From Cutibacterium equinum (GTDB lineage Bacteria > Actinomycetota > Actinomycetes > Propionibacteriales > Propionibacteriaceae), in NCBI RefSeq assembly GCF_028021195.1, contig NZ_CP115668.1, forward strand, positions 2,418,001 to 2,482,000: 64,000 bases of DNA, read 5' to 3'. The notes below the pieces were generated by a model. It searched no databases. It was not told where the DNA came from and saw nothing but the letters and a program-made list of their open reading frames with translations. The first letter of the stretch is position 1; the number at the start of each line of letters is the position of its first letter. A program made the translations under genes and the position numbers. Shown here one piece after another: positions 1-9,326 of the stretch.

Positions 1-1067
1 CCCGCGTAGACACCATCCTTGCCCGCGATGTGCCCCTTGACGGTCAAACCACCGGAAGACTCGCCGCCGATCACAGCGCCGGTCTCAGCCATCTTCGACG
101 ACACCCACTTGAACCCCACTGGGACCTCGTAGCACGTCTGTCCATGGGCCTCGGCAACGCGATCAAGCAGGTGCGTGGTCGCGAGGTTGCGCACGCACGG
201 GCCTTCCCAGCCCTTGTCCTCCAGCAGATACGTGTACAGCAGAACCAAGATCTGGTTGGGGTGCAGGAAATCTCCCTGATCATCGATGATGCCGAGCCGG
301 TCAGCGTCACCATCGGTGGCGATGCCAATGTCGGCTCCCCGCTCGACAACCTCCTGGGTCAAGGCTTGCAGGGTCTTGGAGTTCGGGGAGGGCAAACGCC
401 CGCCGAAAAGTGTGTCGCGACGCTCGTGAATCGTGTCGACATCGCAGCGAGCCGTCATGAGGATCGTCTGCAGGCACGTGCGGGAAACGCCGAACATCGG
501 GTCGAGGACGACCTTGAGGTGAGCGTGTCGGATCGCGTCGAGGTCGACGTGGTCAAGGATCGCGTCGATGTACCAGTTCATCGAAGTCTGCACCTCAATT
601 AACCCATCACGAAGGGCGTCAGAGCGGTGCATGCGTTTGATGTCGGCCGCGCCGAGGGAATTGGCACGACGCTGGATGGGTTCGGTGATCTCCACCTTGG
701 CGTCGCGGCCGCCTTCCGTGAACACCTTGAGGCCGTTGTACGTCGCGGGGTTGTGGGAAGCCGTGACCGCAAGGCCGTAGGCGCAATCCAAGTCGCGGAC
801 AGTCCACATGATCATCGGGGTCGGAGCAGGCCGATCGATGATCCGGACGGTGAGCCCATTGGCCGCGAGTACTTCTGCCGCCCACCATGCGAACTCTGGG
901 GAAAGGAAGCGCTGGTCATACCCGATGACGACCGGACGCTGTTGCTGATTCTCGTCGCGTATACGGTCTGAAAGCGCCTGAGCGACTCGCTCGACATTAA
1001 AGCGAGTGAAGGTATCCGCGATAATCGCTCGCCATCCGCCAGTTCCAAATTCGATCTCGTCCGCCAT
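1..1067 (-). CDS. Phosphoglucomutase/phosphomannomutase family protein, 3' end cut by window
   Basis: The protein would interconvert hexose 1- and 6-phosphates in the cytoplasm. The reading frame starts at the ATG complement at 1065-1067 and stays open to the left edge, so the C-terminal domains lie outside the window. The N-terminus has the family signature (EFGTGGWR near residue 6). The phosphoserine motif TASHNP follows at residues 102-107, with Ser104 the expected catalytic residue. The metal-binding loop DGDADR is near residue 250, and GGESSGG near the window edge fits the sugar-binding loop. It lies about 110 bp downstream of a GHMP sugar kinase and a sugar nucleotidyltransferase on the same strand. 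The three together suggest a kinase-mutase-nucleotidyltransferase route to an activated sugar, but the actual sugar cannot be read from sequence. Confidence 0.88.
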   Translation of the reverse strand, partial: MADEIEFGTGGWRAIIADTFTRFNVERVAQALSDRIRDENQQQRPVVIGYDQRFLSPEFAWWAAEVLAANGLTVRIIDRPAPTPMIMWTVRDLDCAYGLAVTASHNPATYNGLKVFTEGGRDAKVEITEPIQRRANSLGAADIKRMHRSDALRDGLIEVQTSMNWYIDAILDHVDLDAIRHAHLKVVLDPMFGVSRTCLQTILMTARCDVDTIHERRDTLFGGRLPSPNSKTLQALTQEVVERGADIGIATDGDADRLGIIDDQGDFLHPNQILVLLYTYLLEDKGWEGPCVRNLATTHLLDRVAEAHGQTCYEVPVGFKWVSSKMAETGAVIGGESSGGLTVKGHIAGKDGVYA

Positions 1068-1180
1068 GATTCAAGCGTATGGTGGAACGCTGTGGATGCG
1101 TCGAGAGCGGCCTCAGTCGGCGGGATCCGCTCACCACACCTGCGCGATGACGGGATGGTAGTGAGCGGACCCCCTGTCGG

Positions 1181-2371
1181 TCAGTCCAGACGCCGGGCAG
1201 CAGAGCCCGGGCGGGTGACGATAGTCGACGCCTGGGAACCTTCCTCTGGGTATTCGTCGCGATACGCGGCGAGCCACTTATCGGCGAACTCCTTCGCCTC
1301 GGCGGACGAAACCAGCGCCCACACTGAGCCACCAAAACCAGCACCAAAGGAGGTCGATCCGACCGCCCCGAGATCTTGTGCGATGCGTGCCAACGCACTG
1401 GTCTGCGGAACCTGGTTGCCAAGAAGCTCCTCGGCTGCCAGCTGAGATTCATGGGCCATTCGGCCAAATCCCTCGAGGTCGCCACTCGCTAGCGCCTCGG
1501 ACGCTCCCGGAATGATCCTTTCGGACTCAGTCAGGAAGTGGTCGAGCCGTCGAGTGAGATCCTCCCGATCCCGCACCACCTCATACAGCTTCTCGGCATC
1601 GGGATCGACCACAAGGGTATCACCGATGACCGCGTCATGCCGGCCAGTGCTCGAATTCCATCGACTGACAATCTCTCGAGTTGCCAAGGACGCCGCGTTG
1701 TAAAGGTGCCGGGCAGCTCCAGTCTTCTCAGCGGCCACCCCCGACACCATGACGACGAACGACATGTCCTCAGGGAACGGAACTCGTCTCTCCAATCGGA
1801 TGGGGCAGAAGCGGAATTGCCCCAGCTGGCCGGCCTCACTGCACACCATTGCGGTGTGATCCTCTGAGCCGCCAAAAGTTCCCACGCCAGCGTCGCCAGC
1901 AAGGCCCTTGAAGGTCATACCGTTCTCGTGGCATGCCAAGTACCCCGCCAGGTCAACGTCATCGGTGATGTTGTCTTGCCAAGCAGTGGTGCCAGGCAAC
2001 CCGTTGAAATCGGCGAGGCCAAGCACAATCGCGCTGACCAGAGCCGACGAAGAGCTCATTCCGCTGGCAAGTGGTAGGTCAGAGGTCAACCGGATCCTCG
2101 CTGGGGCCAGTTCGCCAAAATTGGCCGTCAGACGATCGAGCACGGCCTGGGCGTACCTTCCCCAGTGTCCTGCCGGCAGTTTTGGATCGCAGCCCGCCTT
2201 CAACGACAACTCACCAGGGGCCGCATCGGTCGATGCCGTGAGCCCCATGTCCCCTGACTCCACCGAAATCGTCACGCCGCGATCCACTGCGGCAACCAAG
2301 GTGGACCCACCGGCGTAATCAGTGTGTTTTCCGAGGACCTCGATCCGCCCGGGAACGAACCAACGCGTCAC
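1181..2371 (-). CDS. GHMP-family sugar kinase, galactokinase-like
   Basis: This 396-residue cytoplasmic protein would phosphorylate a free sugar at C1 using ATP. The galactokinase signature is recognisable at residues 8-22 as GRIEVLGKHTDYAGG, with the H-x-DY core that contacts the sugar. The GHMP phosphate-binding loop LASGMSSSSA follows at about residues 101-110. A GGSEDHTAM segment stands where galactokinase carries its catalytic Asp, and a glycine-rich FGAGFGGSVWAL motif lies near the C-terminus. The signature has K where galactokinase usually has E (GEH), so the substrate may not be galactose. Its start overlaps the stop of the upstream nucleotidyltransferase by 4 bp, so the two are translationally coupled. 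Family assignment is firm; substrate is not. Confidence 0.82.
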   Translation of the reverse strand: MTRWFVPGRIEVLGKHTDYAGGSTLVAAVDRGVTISVESGDMGLTASTDAAPGELSLKAGCDPKLPAGHWGRYAQAVLDRLTANFGELAPARIRLTSDLPLASGMSSSSALVSAIVLGLADFNGLPGTTAWQDNITDDVDLAGYLACHENGMTFKGLAGDAGVGTFGGSEDHTAMVCSEAGQLGQFRFCPIRLERRVPFPEDMSFVVMVSGVAAEKTGAARHLYNAASLATREIVSRWNSSTGRHDAVIGDTLVVDPDAEKLYEVVRDREDLTRRLDHFLTESERIIPGASEALASGDLEGFGRMAHESQLAAEELLGNQVPQTSALARIAQDLGAVGSTSFGAGFGGSVWALVSSAEAKEFADKWLAAYRDEYPEEGSQASTIVTRPGSAARRLD

Positions 2372-3204
2372 AGTCTCACCTCACGACCGCTGAGCGCGTC
2401 GACCACTGAAGCGATGTCCCCACGGTTCGACATGTCGAGAACCCCCGCTTCGACGGGAACAACCGCAAACCGCTCGCCATGCTCGACCATCCACCGCACC
2501 GCATCAACGATCTCGTACTCCCCACGCGCAGACTTCTCGATGGAGCGGCAGGCTTCGAAGATTCTCGGGGTGAGCAGGAAACAGTTCATCGAGACCAGCG
2601 CAGCTTCTCCGGCAGCGTCAACAACTTCGGGGGCCGGCTTCTCGATGATGTCAGTGAGCTGACCAGAATCGTCGGAATCCAGCAGTGCGAAGGCACGAAT
2701 ACGCTCCGGATCGATGTTGGACTGCTCGATCATGGCACGCTTCGTGAATCCGAGCGTCGCCGATGCGGGTACATCGCGGAGCCTGGCAACGGCGTCCTCG
2801 GGGTAGAAATTGTCCGAGTTCACAACGAGGACTCTGTCGTCCCCGGCGAAGTCCTCGGCGGCTGCAACAGCGTCAGCGGTACCGAGCGGCTGCTCTTGAA
2901 TCGCGTATGTGATCTCGACTCGCGACTTCTCGCACGAGTCGTAGTAATCGCGAATCAGATCATGCTCCGGGCCGATCACCAGACAGAATTGGTCGAACCC
3001 AGCATCTGCGAGGGAAGAAATCACGTAGTCGAGGAACGGGCGCCCATCCAGGCTGATCATTGCCTTGACGCCGGCAGCTGCGGCGCTTGCCTGCTCTGCA
3101 GTGAGAGAGACCCCCTCGGCGGCCTTACGCATGCGGGTTCCTAGACCGCGCGCCATGATGACGACCTTGTGAGGAGCTTGCTGTGTCACGGGATCGTGTG
3201 TCAT
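2368..3204 (-). CDS. Sugar nucleotidyltransferase (NTP_transferase family)
   Basis: This 278-residue protein would transfer a nucleotide to a sugar 1-phosphate to make an NDP-sugar. The nucleotide-binding signature near the N-terminus is ARGLGTRMRKA (residues 18-28), a variant of the usual GGxGTRLxP. It is followed by a DGRPFLDYVI segment and the metal/nucleotide loop VVNSDNFYPED. The signature lacks the usual first Gly pair, so nucleotide preference is unclear. It is the first gene of a minus-strand cluster with the GHMP kinase (4-bp overlap) and the phosphohexomutase, which supports a role in making an activated sugar for a surface polymer or for sugar salvage. Confidence 0.8.
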   Translation of the reverse strand: MTHDPVTQQAPHKVVIMARGLGTRMRKAAEGVSLTAEQASAAAAGVKAMISLDGRPFLDYVISSLADAGFDQFCLVIGPEHDLIRDYYDSCEKSRVEITYAIQEQPLGTADAVAAAEDFAGDDRVLVVNSDNFYPEDAVARLRDVPASATLGFTKRAMIEQSNIDPERIRAFALLDSDDSGQLTDIIEKPAPEVVDAAGEAALVSMNCFLLTPRIFEACRSIEKSARGEYEIVDAVRWMVEHGERFAVVPVEAGVLDMSNRGDIASVVDALSGREVRL

Positions 3205-3327
3205 GTGGGCAATCCTAGGAACCGTCTCGTTCTGGCACGCAGCTGGGACGGCACACGGTCACCTCCGCTGATCTTTTCCATTTCTGTCCGCAGAGTACGC
3301 GCGACATCAATCACGTACCCTAGTGAC

Positions 3328-4203
3328 ATGGCTACCGGCAGCGAGGGCACCCCAGGCAAGGGCTCGTCATCGAGCAAGTACTCATCGGTAATAGCCGTGT
3401 TCATCATCCTGTTCTTCATCATGAAGAAGGACGGCGCCTTCAATGCGATCTTCGGTCTGGCGTTGTTCGGAATAGTCGTCATGTGGATCGTCCAGGCGCA
3501 GAAGGACAAGAAGAAACAACGCCCAACAGGTTGGGACTACGGGCACGAATCTGACACGGATGACCATGAACGGCCGATCCTGAGCCCCGACTCCTCGGAG
3601 CAGAAGGATGCCATTGAGCAGCGGCCCAGTCCTTCGGCGCAGACCGCTGACACGCTGTCGGATCTGTCAGATGACAGGTCGCTCAGTGATCACTTTTCCG
3701 CCCTGACCGCCGCGCTCTCGGGTAACTTCGACGGTTCCGAGGAACACGGCGAGTCCGTTCATCCTGACCACACTCGAGCCATGCCGGCACTAACAAATTC
3801 GCAGCCATCAGCGCCGACCACATCAGATCCCGACCAGGACGTCCCGAAATCGGTGGGGACATACGGTTACGAACCTCTCCCGTCCGACATCGCCGCCCCA
3901 CGGTTCGATGCGGAGGGTCTCCCGGTTCCCGAAACTTCCTCCACCCCCCTTGTGCAGACCTCTCAGCCATCCGCGCCTCCCATGACCCCCGCAATCCAGC
4001 GGAAGTCCTCCTCTGCCACGGGCACGAAGCCCCCCAGCAGCTCCAGCCGGGCAAAAATCGTCGGGGATCATCGGTTCGGCGACATACTTTGCGGTTCGGC
4101 TGCCATTTCCCTGACCCATGAATCATCAACCATGCGCCCTCATGACGCCTCGGAGAACTACGGCTCGGGGCTGTGGACCTCGTCCCTCTTCTCTCAAGAC
4201 TGA
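3328..4203 (+). CDS. Membrane protein with disordered cytoplasmic tail, unknown function
   Basis: I do not recognise a characterised family. The chosen ATG at 3328 gives 291 residues. The first 20 are Ser/Gly-rich, then two short hydrophobic stretches (about residues 18-30 and 36-53) separated by KKDGAF suggest a membrane hairpin or two short transmembrane helices. A KDKKKQR stop-transfer sequence follows. The remainder is rich in Ser, Pro, Asp and Thr and predicted disordered, with a short C-terminal stretch that looks less ordinary. An upstream in-frame start at 3169 would overlap the divergent nucleotidyltransferase and is not preferred. It faces that gene across a shared promoter region. 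Confidence 0.6.
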   Translation: MATGSEGTPGKGSSSSKYSSVIAVFIILFFIMKKDGAFNAIFGLALFGIVVMWIVQAQKDKKKQRPTGWDYGHESDTDDHERPILSPDSSEQKDAIEQRPSPSAQTADTLSDLSDDRSLSDHFSALTAALSGNFDGSEEHGESVHPDHTRAMPALTNSQPSAPTTSDPDQDVPKSVGTYGYEPLPSDIAAPRFDAEGLPVPETSSTPLVQTSQPSAPPMTPAIQRKSSSATGTKPPSSSSRAKIVGDHRFGDILCGSAAISLTHESSTMRPHDASENYGSGLWTSSLFSQD

Positions 4204-4299
4204 TGGCCTCGACAAGCGACCGATCCTTCACCGTGGGGCACCCAGTATTCCCCCGGTCGCGAGGAGATCTGCGTGAATCTGTTGCGAGCCTTCCCGAGG

Positions 4300-4314
4300 T
4301 GACGGTTTTCGCAC
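4300..4314 (+). repeat. Near-copy of 15-bp intergenic palindromic motif
   Basis: This 15-bp site matches the recurrent motif TGAC-R-N-TTTT-S-GTCA at 13 of 15 positions. It lies in the short gap between two convergent genes. The better copies are at 21459, 28231 and 36054. Confidence 0.3.
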
Positions 4315-4374
4315 CCCGGTGAACCCATCCCGGTACCCTCCAAAGCTCCGGGATCACAGGCCGACAGCCACACA

Positions 4375-5256
4375 TCACATCGGAGCGAGCACCCCTCGAT
4401 GGCGCCGCCACAATGCCGACCTGATGGTGTCGAGAACAAGCTCTGGAGCCTCACGAATCATCGTTGGCGTCACGCGGATGACACGCCACCCGGCCCCGAC
4501 CAGCAGGGCATGACGCCGAGCGGTCATCTCGTAATCTCGAGGCTTGCCATGAAAGGCGTAACCATCAACCTCGATGATGACCTTCTCCTGCTTGAACCAG
4601 AGGTCAGGGAACACCACGCGGCCGTTGATCCACAGTCTCTCGTTCGCTTTCCACCCGTTGACTCGGTACTGATGCAAGAGCGCATGAAGTTCGCGTTCCG
4701 CTACCGACCAGGGCCGATCGAGTAGCTGCCTCAGTACTTCTTTGGTGGTTCCAGGTGACGCCTTACGGGCCATACGGCGTCGGGCATCTCGGAGGTCCTC
4801 AGGATTCACCCATCCTGCGCGGAGGGTGGCCGTGGCTGCTTCCCAATCCCCTCGGAGGGCCAACCAGAAGCACGTGTAGGCATGACTCGTCCGGAACCCA
4901 TTGTGATCGTCGATGATCGACTCGCACCCGGCCCGGTGGAACCGTAACCACCGTCTCCTTGGCAATCGAGGCATCGCATGCGGGATTATGACGTCGATCT
5001 GCGTGACGTCAAGGTCTCTCATACCCGCCAAGTAGAGAGCGGCACGCCCGGTAAAAACCGCATTCGGTCGCCACAACATGACGGCCCGAATCCAAGCGTC
5101 AGGTCGCCGCGCTGCCTCCATCGTCATGACGATTCTGGGCAGAGGTCTGACGACCCGCCCTTCTCGTGCAGCTTTCCGCGCCTGCCGCGCAACGCGGCCC
5201 ACCGAACTGATTTTCGCTACGCCACCACTGGCCTCAAGAATGTCAACTAGCTCCAT
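4375..5256 (-). CDS. DUF559-domain protein with AbiEi-like N-terminus
   Basis: This 293-residue protein has a C-terminal DUF559 / very-short-patch-repair-like nuclease fold (about residues 195-285). The motif VFPDLWF, the IEVDGYAFHG segment with its acidic residue, and the segment around RRHALLVGAGWRVIRVT match that family. The N-terminal part resembles the winged-helix region of AbiEi-type antitoxins (a helix-turn-helix-like start, then GRAALYLAG). Proteins of this layout are common in actinobacteria and their function is mostly unproven. No antitoxin-toxin partner is adjacent. I infer a DNA-associated, possibly nuclease, role only from the fold. Confidence 0.72.
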   Translation of the reverse strand: MELVDILEASGGVAKISSVGRVARQARKAAREGRVVRPLPRIVMTMEAARRPDAWIRAVMLWRPNAVFTGRAALYLAGMRDLDVTQIDVIIPHAMPRLPRRRWLRFHRAGCESIIDDHNGFRTSHAYTCFWLALRGDWEAATATLRAGWVNPEDLRDARRRMARKASPGTTKEVLRQLLDRPWSVAERELHALLHQYRVNGWKANERLWINGRVVFPDLWFKQEKVIIEVDGYAFHGKPRDYEMTARRHALLVGAGWRVIRVTPTMIREAPELVLDTIRSALWRRHRGVLAPM

Positions 5257-5306
5257 ACTTACAGTTGTCGTCTCAGGTGGGCGTTTCCGTCACCCAATCT
5301 GAAATC

Positions 5307-5345
5307 TGTGGATAACTCCGTAAACACAATTGGGCGTTATCCACA
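5307..5345. promoter_or_regulatory. Inverted pair of perfect DnaA boxes upstream of fumC
   Basis: TGTGGATAA at 5307-5315 and TTATCCACA at 5337-5345 are perfect consensus DnaA boxes in opposite orientation, 21 bp apart. Including flanking bases they form an 11-bp perfect inverted repeat (5306-5316 and 5336-5346). They lie 260 bp upstream of fumC, between it and the divergent DUF559 gene. They could bind DnaA as a transcription factor or titration site; an unrelated dimeric regulator is also possible. Confidence 0.6.
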
Positions 5346-5607
5346 GGGATCCTCACCAGTCGACACCCACTGGACTCATCCCCTCCTCGCCGAAAACCGT
5401 CGATCCGAGCGTGTCTCCCGCATTCCCATGCCAATGGCTCCAGCGTGACGACAGTTTTCATCCGAGTCCACGACAGAGCCGAGACCCTCCGGCAGATCAC
5501 TTGCCCGGTGTTGCCGTCGTGCATCATTCCCGCCGGTCCTACTCGTTGACGAAAAATCCCGGCACCCCACCCAGTCCAGTCACGAGCCTGCAAAGTAGGC
5601 TTGCAAC

Positions 5608-7014
5608 ATGGCAGAGATGCGCATTGAGAAAGACAGCATGGGCGAGGTCGAAGTACCCGCCGAGCACTACTGGGGCGCCCAGACACAGCGTTCCCTTCAC
5701 AACTTCGAGATCGGCCGTGACACCTTCGTCTGGGGCCGGGACATGATCCGTGCTCTCGGAACTCTCAAGAAGTCCGCGGCACTGGCCAACAAGGAACTGG
5801 GTGAGCTGCCGGGCGACGTCGCCGACCTCATCGTCAAGGCCGCTGACGAGGTCATCGCCGGACAGCTCGACGACGAGTTCCCGCTGGTCGTCTTCCAGAC
5901 CGGTTCGGGCACCCAGTCCAACATGAACACCAACGAGGTCATCAGCAACCGTGCTATCGAGCTGGCCGGCGGCGAGCGCGGCTCGAAGAATCCGGTCCAC
6001 CCGAACGACCACGTCAACCGCGGCCAGTCCTCCAACGACACCTTCCCGACGGCCATGCACATCGCCGTCGTGTGCGCCCTCAACGAGCGCCTCTACCCGG
6101 CTGTCCAGCAGCTTCGCGACACCCTCGACGAGAAGGCCAGGAAGTACGACGACGTCGTGATGGTCGGCCGCACGCACCTGCAGGACGCCACCCCGATCCG
6201 TCTTGGTCAGGTCATCAGCGGCTGGGTCGCCCAGATCGACTTCGCCCTGGACGGTATCCGTTACGCTGACTCCCGCGCTCGGGAGCTGGCCATCGGAGGC
6301 ACCGCCGTCGGCACCGGCCTCAACGCCCACCCCGATTTTGGCCCGACCGTTGCCAGGTACGCGACCGAGGAGACCGGCATCGAGTTCAAACAGGCCGACA
6401 ACCTTTTCGCCGCCCTGGGCGCCCACGACGCCTTGGTGCAAGTGTCCGGTTCGCTGCGGGTCCTCGCTGACGCCCTCATGAAGATCGCCAACGACGTCCG
6501 TTGGTACGCATCTGGTCCGCGTAACGGCATCGGCGAACTCCTCATCCCCGAGAACGAGCCCGGCTCCTCGATCATGCCTGGCAAGGTCAACCCGACCCAG
6601 TGTGAGGCCATGACGATGGTCGCCACCCGCGTCTTCGGCAACGACGCGACGGTCGGTTTCGCCGGTTCCCAGGGCAACTTCCAGCTCAACGTGTTCAAGC
6701 CCGTCATGGCTCATGCCTGCCTGGAGTCCATCCGCCTCATCGCCGATTCGTGCATCAGCTTCGACAAGCACTGCGCCTACGGCATCGAGCCGAACCCGGA
6801 CAAGATCAAGGAGAACCTCGACAAAAACCTCATGCAGGTCACGGCCCTCAACCGTCACATCGGTTACGACCTGGCCTCGAAGATCGCCAAGAACGCGCAC
6901 CACAAGGGCATCAGCCTGCGCGAGTCCGCTCTGACGGTTGGTGGCATGAGCGAAGAGGACTTCGACAAGTGGGTCGTCCCCGCTGACATGACTCACCCCA
7001 GCGCTGCCGAGTGA
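5608..7014 (+). CDS. fumC: Fumarate hydratase class II
   Basis: The enzyme interconverts fumarate and L-malate in the cytoplasm. In propionibacteria this serves the methylmalonyl-CoA (Wood-Werkman) route to propionate as well as the TCA cycle. The 468-residue length is normal for class II fumarase. The fumarase/aspartase signature [11 protein letters not shown] is intact near residues 313-323, and the family segments [14 protein letters not shown] and [14 protein letters not shown] are present. The start at 5608 begins [27 protein letters not shown], as expected for the family when read in parts. It is a single-gene unit, preceded by a 350-bp region with two DnaA boxes and followed by a strong terminator. 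Confidence 0.97.
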   Translation: MAEMRIEKDSMGEVEVPAEHYWGAQTQRSLHNFEIGRDTFVWGRDMIRALGTLKKSAALANKELGELPGDVADLIVKAADEVIAGQLDDEFPLVVFQTGSGTQSNMNTNEVISNRAIELAGGERGSKNPVHPNDHVNRGQSSNDTFPTAMHIAVVCALNERLYPAVQQLRDTLDEKARKYDDVVMVGRTHLQDATPIRLGQVISGWVAQIDFALDGIRYADSRARELAIGGTAVGTGLNAHPDFGPTVARYATEETGIEFKQADNLFAALGAHDALVQVSGSLRVLADALMKIANDVRWYASGPRNGIGELLIPENEPGSSIMPGKVNPTQCEAMTMVATRVFGNDATVGFAGSQGNFQLNVFKPVMAHACLESIRLIADSCISFDKHCAYGIEPNPDKIKENLDKNLMQVTALNRHIGYDLASKIAKNAHHKGISLRESALTVGGMSEEDFDKWVVPADMTHPSAAE

Positions 7015-7034
7015 TTTTCACTGACTGAACGGCT

Positions 7035-7079
7035 ATCGAGCCGGTCACTGCATTGACAGTGGCCGGCTCGATGTTTTTG
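7035..7079 (+). terminator. Rho-independent terminator after fumC
   Basis: A 16-bp stem (7035-7050 paired with 7057-7072, one G-T wobble) with a 6-nt loop is followed by GTTTTTG. It sits 20 bp past the fumC stop. Confidence 0.88.
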
Positions 7080-7267
7080 CTCCCACAACAGCACAAGCAC
7101 CTCAGAAGCACGCTGAGCTCAGAAGCGAGGTCGCCCTTCACACGCCAGGGTGGGTTGCTCGTAATGGTGCGTGGCCTCTGGTCAAGTTAGATCGACGGGT
7201 GGGTTCCCGAAGAAGAACCCCCACCTGGGGTCTACGTGGCTGAGGCCCGGTCGGACCCCAACTGAAA

Positions 7268-8179
7268 TCACCCCTTGACAGCGCCGGCGGCTAGTCCGGA
7301 CTGCCAGTAGCGTTGCAGGATCAGGAACAAAACCACCAGCGGGATGACGCCGATGACAGAGGCCAGCATCACGGCACCCTTGTCCGGGGCGAAGTACGAC
7401 ATCATGCCGTAAAGGCCCTGGGTCACCGGTTGCAGACTCTCGTTGGTGATCATCATCAACGGCAGTAGGAAGTTGTTCCACGTGGCGACGAAAATGAACA
7501 GGAAGATCGTCACCATGGCAGGGGCTAGCAAGCGCAACACCATCGTGGAGAAGATCCGAAATTCGCCAGCTCCGTCGATGCGGGCAGCCTCCAGGAGCTC
7601 CGTGGGAACCGAAGAGTCGGCATAAACATTGCCGAGGAAGACGCCGAACGGGCTCACCATCGACGGGATGATCATCGCCCACACCGTGTTGACCAGGTGC
7701 ATCTTGATGAACAACAGGTAGAGCGGGACGGTGAGCAGGGCGACCGGCATCAACAGACCAGTCATGATGACAACAAGCAGCACCCGGCGACCGGGGAACT
7801 GGAATTTGGCCATCGCGTACCCGCAAGCGACAGAAATGAACGTCCCCACGACGCCCGCGACGGTCGAGTACAACAGTGAATTGAGAACCCAACGTAGGAA
7901 CATCCCCTTGGTCCAGGCCATGAGGGAATGCCAGTTGGCAGCCCAGTTGAACTCGCCAAAGGCAAACCCAGGGGTACTCACAAGGTCGGTGTTGTTCTTG
8001 GTCGAGGCAATGAGCAACCAGACGATGGGTAGCAAGAAATAGCAGGCTACGAAGGCCAGGATCACCTGCGTGATCGTCCGGGCCGTCTTGGAGGGAGCAA
8101 TGGAGCGTGGCGGAAGCCCAGCCAGCGACGGGCGGTAACGGATGCCGTCTTTGGTGACGGCAGTCTTGTCGTGTGCCAT
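7268..8179 (-). CDS. Sugar ABC transporter permease, MalG type
   Basis: This is one of two membrane subunits of an ATP-driven carbohydrate importer. The 303-residue protein has about six hydrophobic segments and the cytoplasmic EAA loop, seen as EAARIDGAGEFRIFSTMVL, which docks with the ATPase. The ATG at 8179 is chosen over an upstream in-frame start because it lies 1 bp after the stop of the partner permease and begins a sensible soluble N-terminus (MAHDKTAVTKDG). It is the last gene of the binding protein-permease-permease unit. No ATPase gene is adjacent, so a shared MsiK-like ATPase encoded elsewhere is likely. Confidence 0.92.
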   Translation of the reverse strand: MAHDKTAVTKDGIRYRPSLAGLPPRSIAPSKTARTITQVILAFVACYFLLPIVWLLIASTKNNTDLVSTPGFAFGEFNWAANWHSLMAWTKGMFLRWVLNSLLYSTVAGVVGTFISVACGYAMAKFQFPGRRVLLVVIMTGLLMPVALLTVPLYLLFIKMHLVNTVWAMIIPSMVSPFGVFLGNVYADSSVPTELLEAARIDGAGEFRIFSTMVLRLLAPAMVTIFLFIFVATWNNFLLPLMMITNESLQPVTQGLYGMMSYFAPDKGAVMLASVIGVIPLVVLFLILQRYWQSGLAAGAVKG

Positions 8180-8180
8180 G

Positions 8181-9089
8181 TCAGTCCGCCTTCCTCTGCA
8201 CGAGGGCATAGATCATTGCGAGCACTCCGGCGACCAACGCCATCATGATGGATACCGCCGAAGCCGGTCCGGCTCCGCTCGGGCTGATGTTTCCGTTCAT
8301 GGTGTTGTAAGCCATCATCATCGGGGTGTAGTCACGGGGCATCCAGGTGGCGACGGTGGCCAAAACAGTCGGCTCGTTGAACAGCTGGACAGTACCGATG
8401 ATCGACAGCAGCACGGCCAACAGCGCTGCTCCGCGAACCATCGGAATCTTGATCTTCGTCATGATCTGCCACCCAGAAGCACCGTCGATGCGCGCGGCCT
8501 CGTAGAGTTCCGAGGGAACGGCCTGGAGGGCGGCCAAGAAGATCAGCATGTTGTAGCCGGTGAACGTCCACGTCGTCATGTTGGCCATTGACCCCAGGAT
8601 GACGTGGGAACTCAGCAGGCTGAAGCTCAAATGTCCCGCGAACGGGGAGATTTCGGGCAGGTAGAGGTAGGTCCACATGATCGCGGCCACGAGGCCCGGA
8701 ATCGCATAGGGGAGGAAGTAGGACAGGCGCCAGAATCCGGGGTGACGCACCAGATAGGAATCAATGACCAGAGCCAAAAACAAGGCCGCGAGGATCATGA
8801 TCGGGATCTGGAAGACGCCAAAGAGCATGACGCGACCAATGCCGTGCCAGAAGGCCGGATTGGTGCACACTTCCTGGAAGTTCTGCAGGCCGACGAATTT
8901 CTCCACCATCCGGCCGCCACCGAACAAGCCTCCACCTTCGGCAACCTGCTTGTGGAAAGCCGCCCGGACACTCTCGATGATGGGGGCAACGAACACGATG
9001 ATGAAGACGACGGTGAACGGCAACGCGAACAACCAGCCGGTCAGCGCCTCGTGTCTAGCCTTTCGACTGGCCATCGTGGATGAGGACAT
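8181..9089 (-). CDS. Sugar ABC transporter permease, MalF/UgpA type
   Basis: The second permease subunit of the importer has 302 residues and about six transmembrane helices. Its EAA loop reads EAARIDGASGWQIMTKIKIP. The start at 9089 follows an AGGAGA ribosome-binding site at good spacing, which rules out a longer reading that begins at 9134. It is followed directly by the MalG-type permease and preceded by a hairpin that separates it from the binding-protein gene. Confidence 0.92.
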   Translation of the reverse strand: MSSSTMASRKARHEALTGWLFALPFTVVFIIVFVAPIIESVRAAFHKQVAEGGGLFGGGRMVEKFVGLQNFQEVCTNPAFWHGIGRVMLFGVFQIPIMILAALFLALVIDSYLVRHPGFWRLSYFLPYAIPGLVAAIMWTYLYLPEISPFAGHLSFSLLSSHVILGSMANMTTWTFTGYNMLIFLAALQAVPSELYEAARIDGASGWQIMTKIKIPMVRGAALLAVLLSIIGTVQLFNEPTVLATVATWMPRDYTPMMMAYNTMNGNISPSGAGPASAVSIMMALVAGVLAMIYALVQRKAD

Positions 9090-9211
9090 CGTGTCTCCTG
9101 TTGGGCAATCGTCACGGCGTGAATCGTCTCGCACCGTACATGAAGTGGTCGATGATCAACCACCAAGAACCACGTCTTCGCTGAACCAAAAACGTCAGAG
9201 AAGGCGGGGGC

Positions 9212-9240
9212 CGGGGCCTCCTGAACCTCAAGAGGCCCCG
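9212..9240 (-). terminator. Intercistronic hairpin between binding protein and permeases
   Basis: CGGGGCCTC (9212-9220) pairs with GAGGCCCCG (9232-9240) over an 11-nt loop, with no T-run. Hairpins at this place often stabilise the upstream binding-protein mRNA or attenuate the permease genes, giving excess binding protein. That role is inferred. Confidence 0.55.
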
Positions 9241-9243
9241 AGC

Positions 9244-9258
9244 TGACGAAAATCGTTA
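9244..9258 (-). repeat. Near-copy (14/15) of 15-bp intergenic palindromic motif
   Basis: Read on the minus strand this site matches TGAC-R-N-TTTT-S-GTCA except for one base in the left arm. It lies just beside the 9212-9240 hairpin. Confidence 0.4.
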
Positions 9259-9326
9259 TCCCGATCCGCCTTCGTCACGCGACGAATGGGATTTGGGGCC
9301 AGGGTCACTCCCGGCCCCAGTCGGCA

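Noticed and set aside
5539-6996. Long antisense open frame (485 codons) opposite fumC
   Set aside because: It is the mirror frame of a strongly conserved high-G+C gene. The composition is Val/Asp/Gly-rich with no family match, and fumC explains the region.
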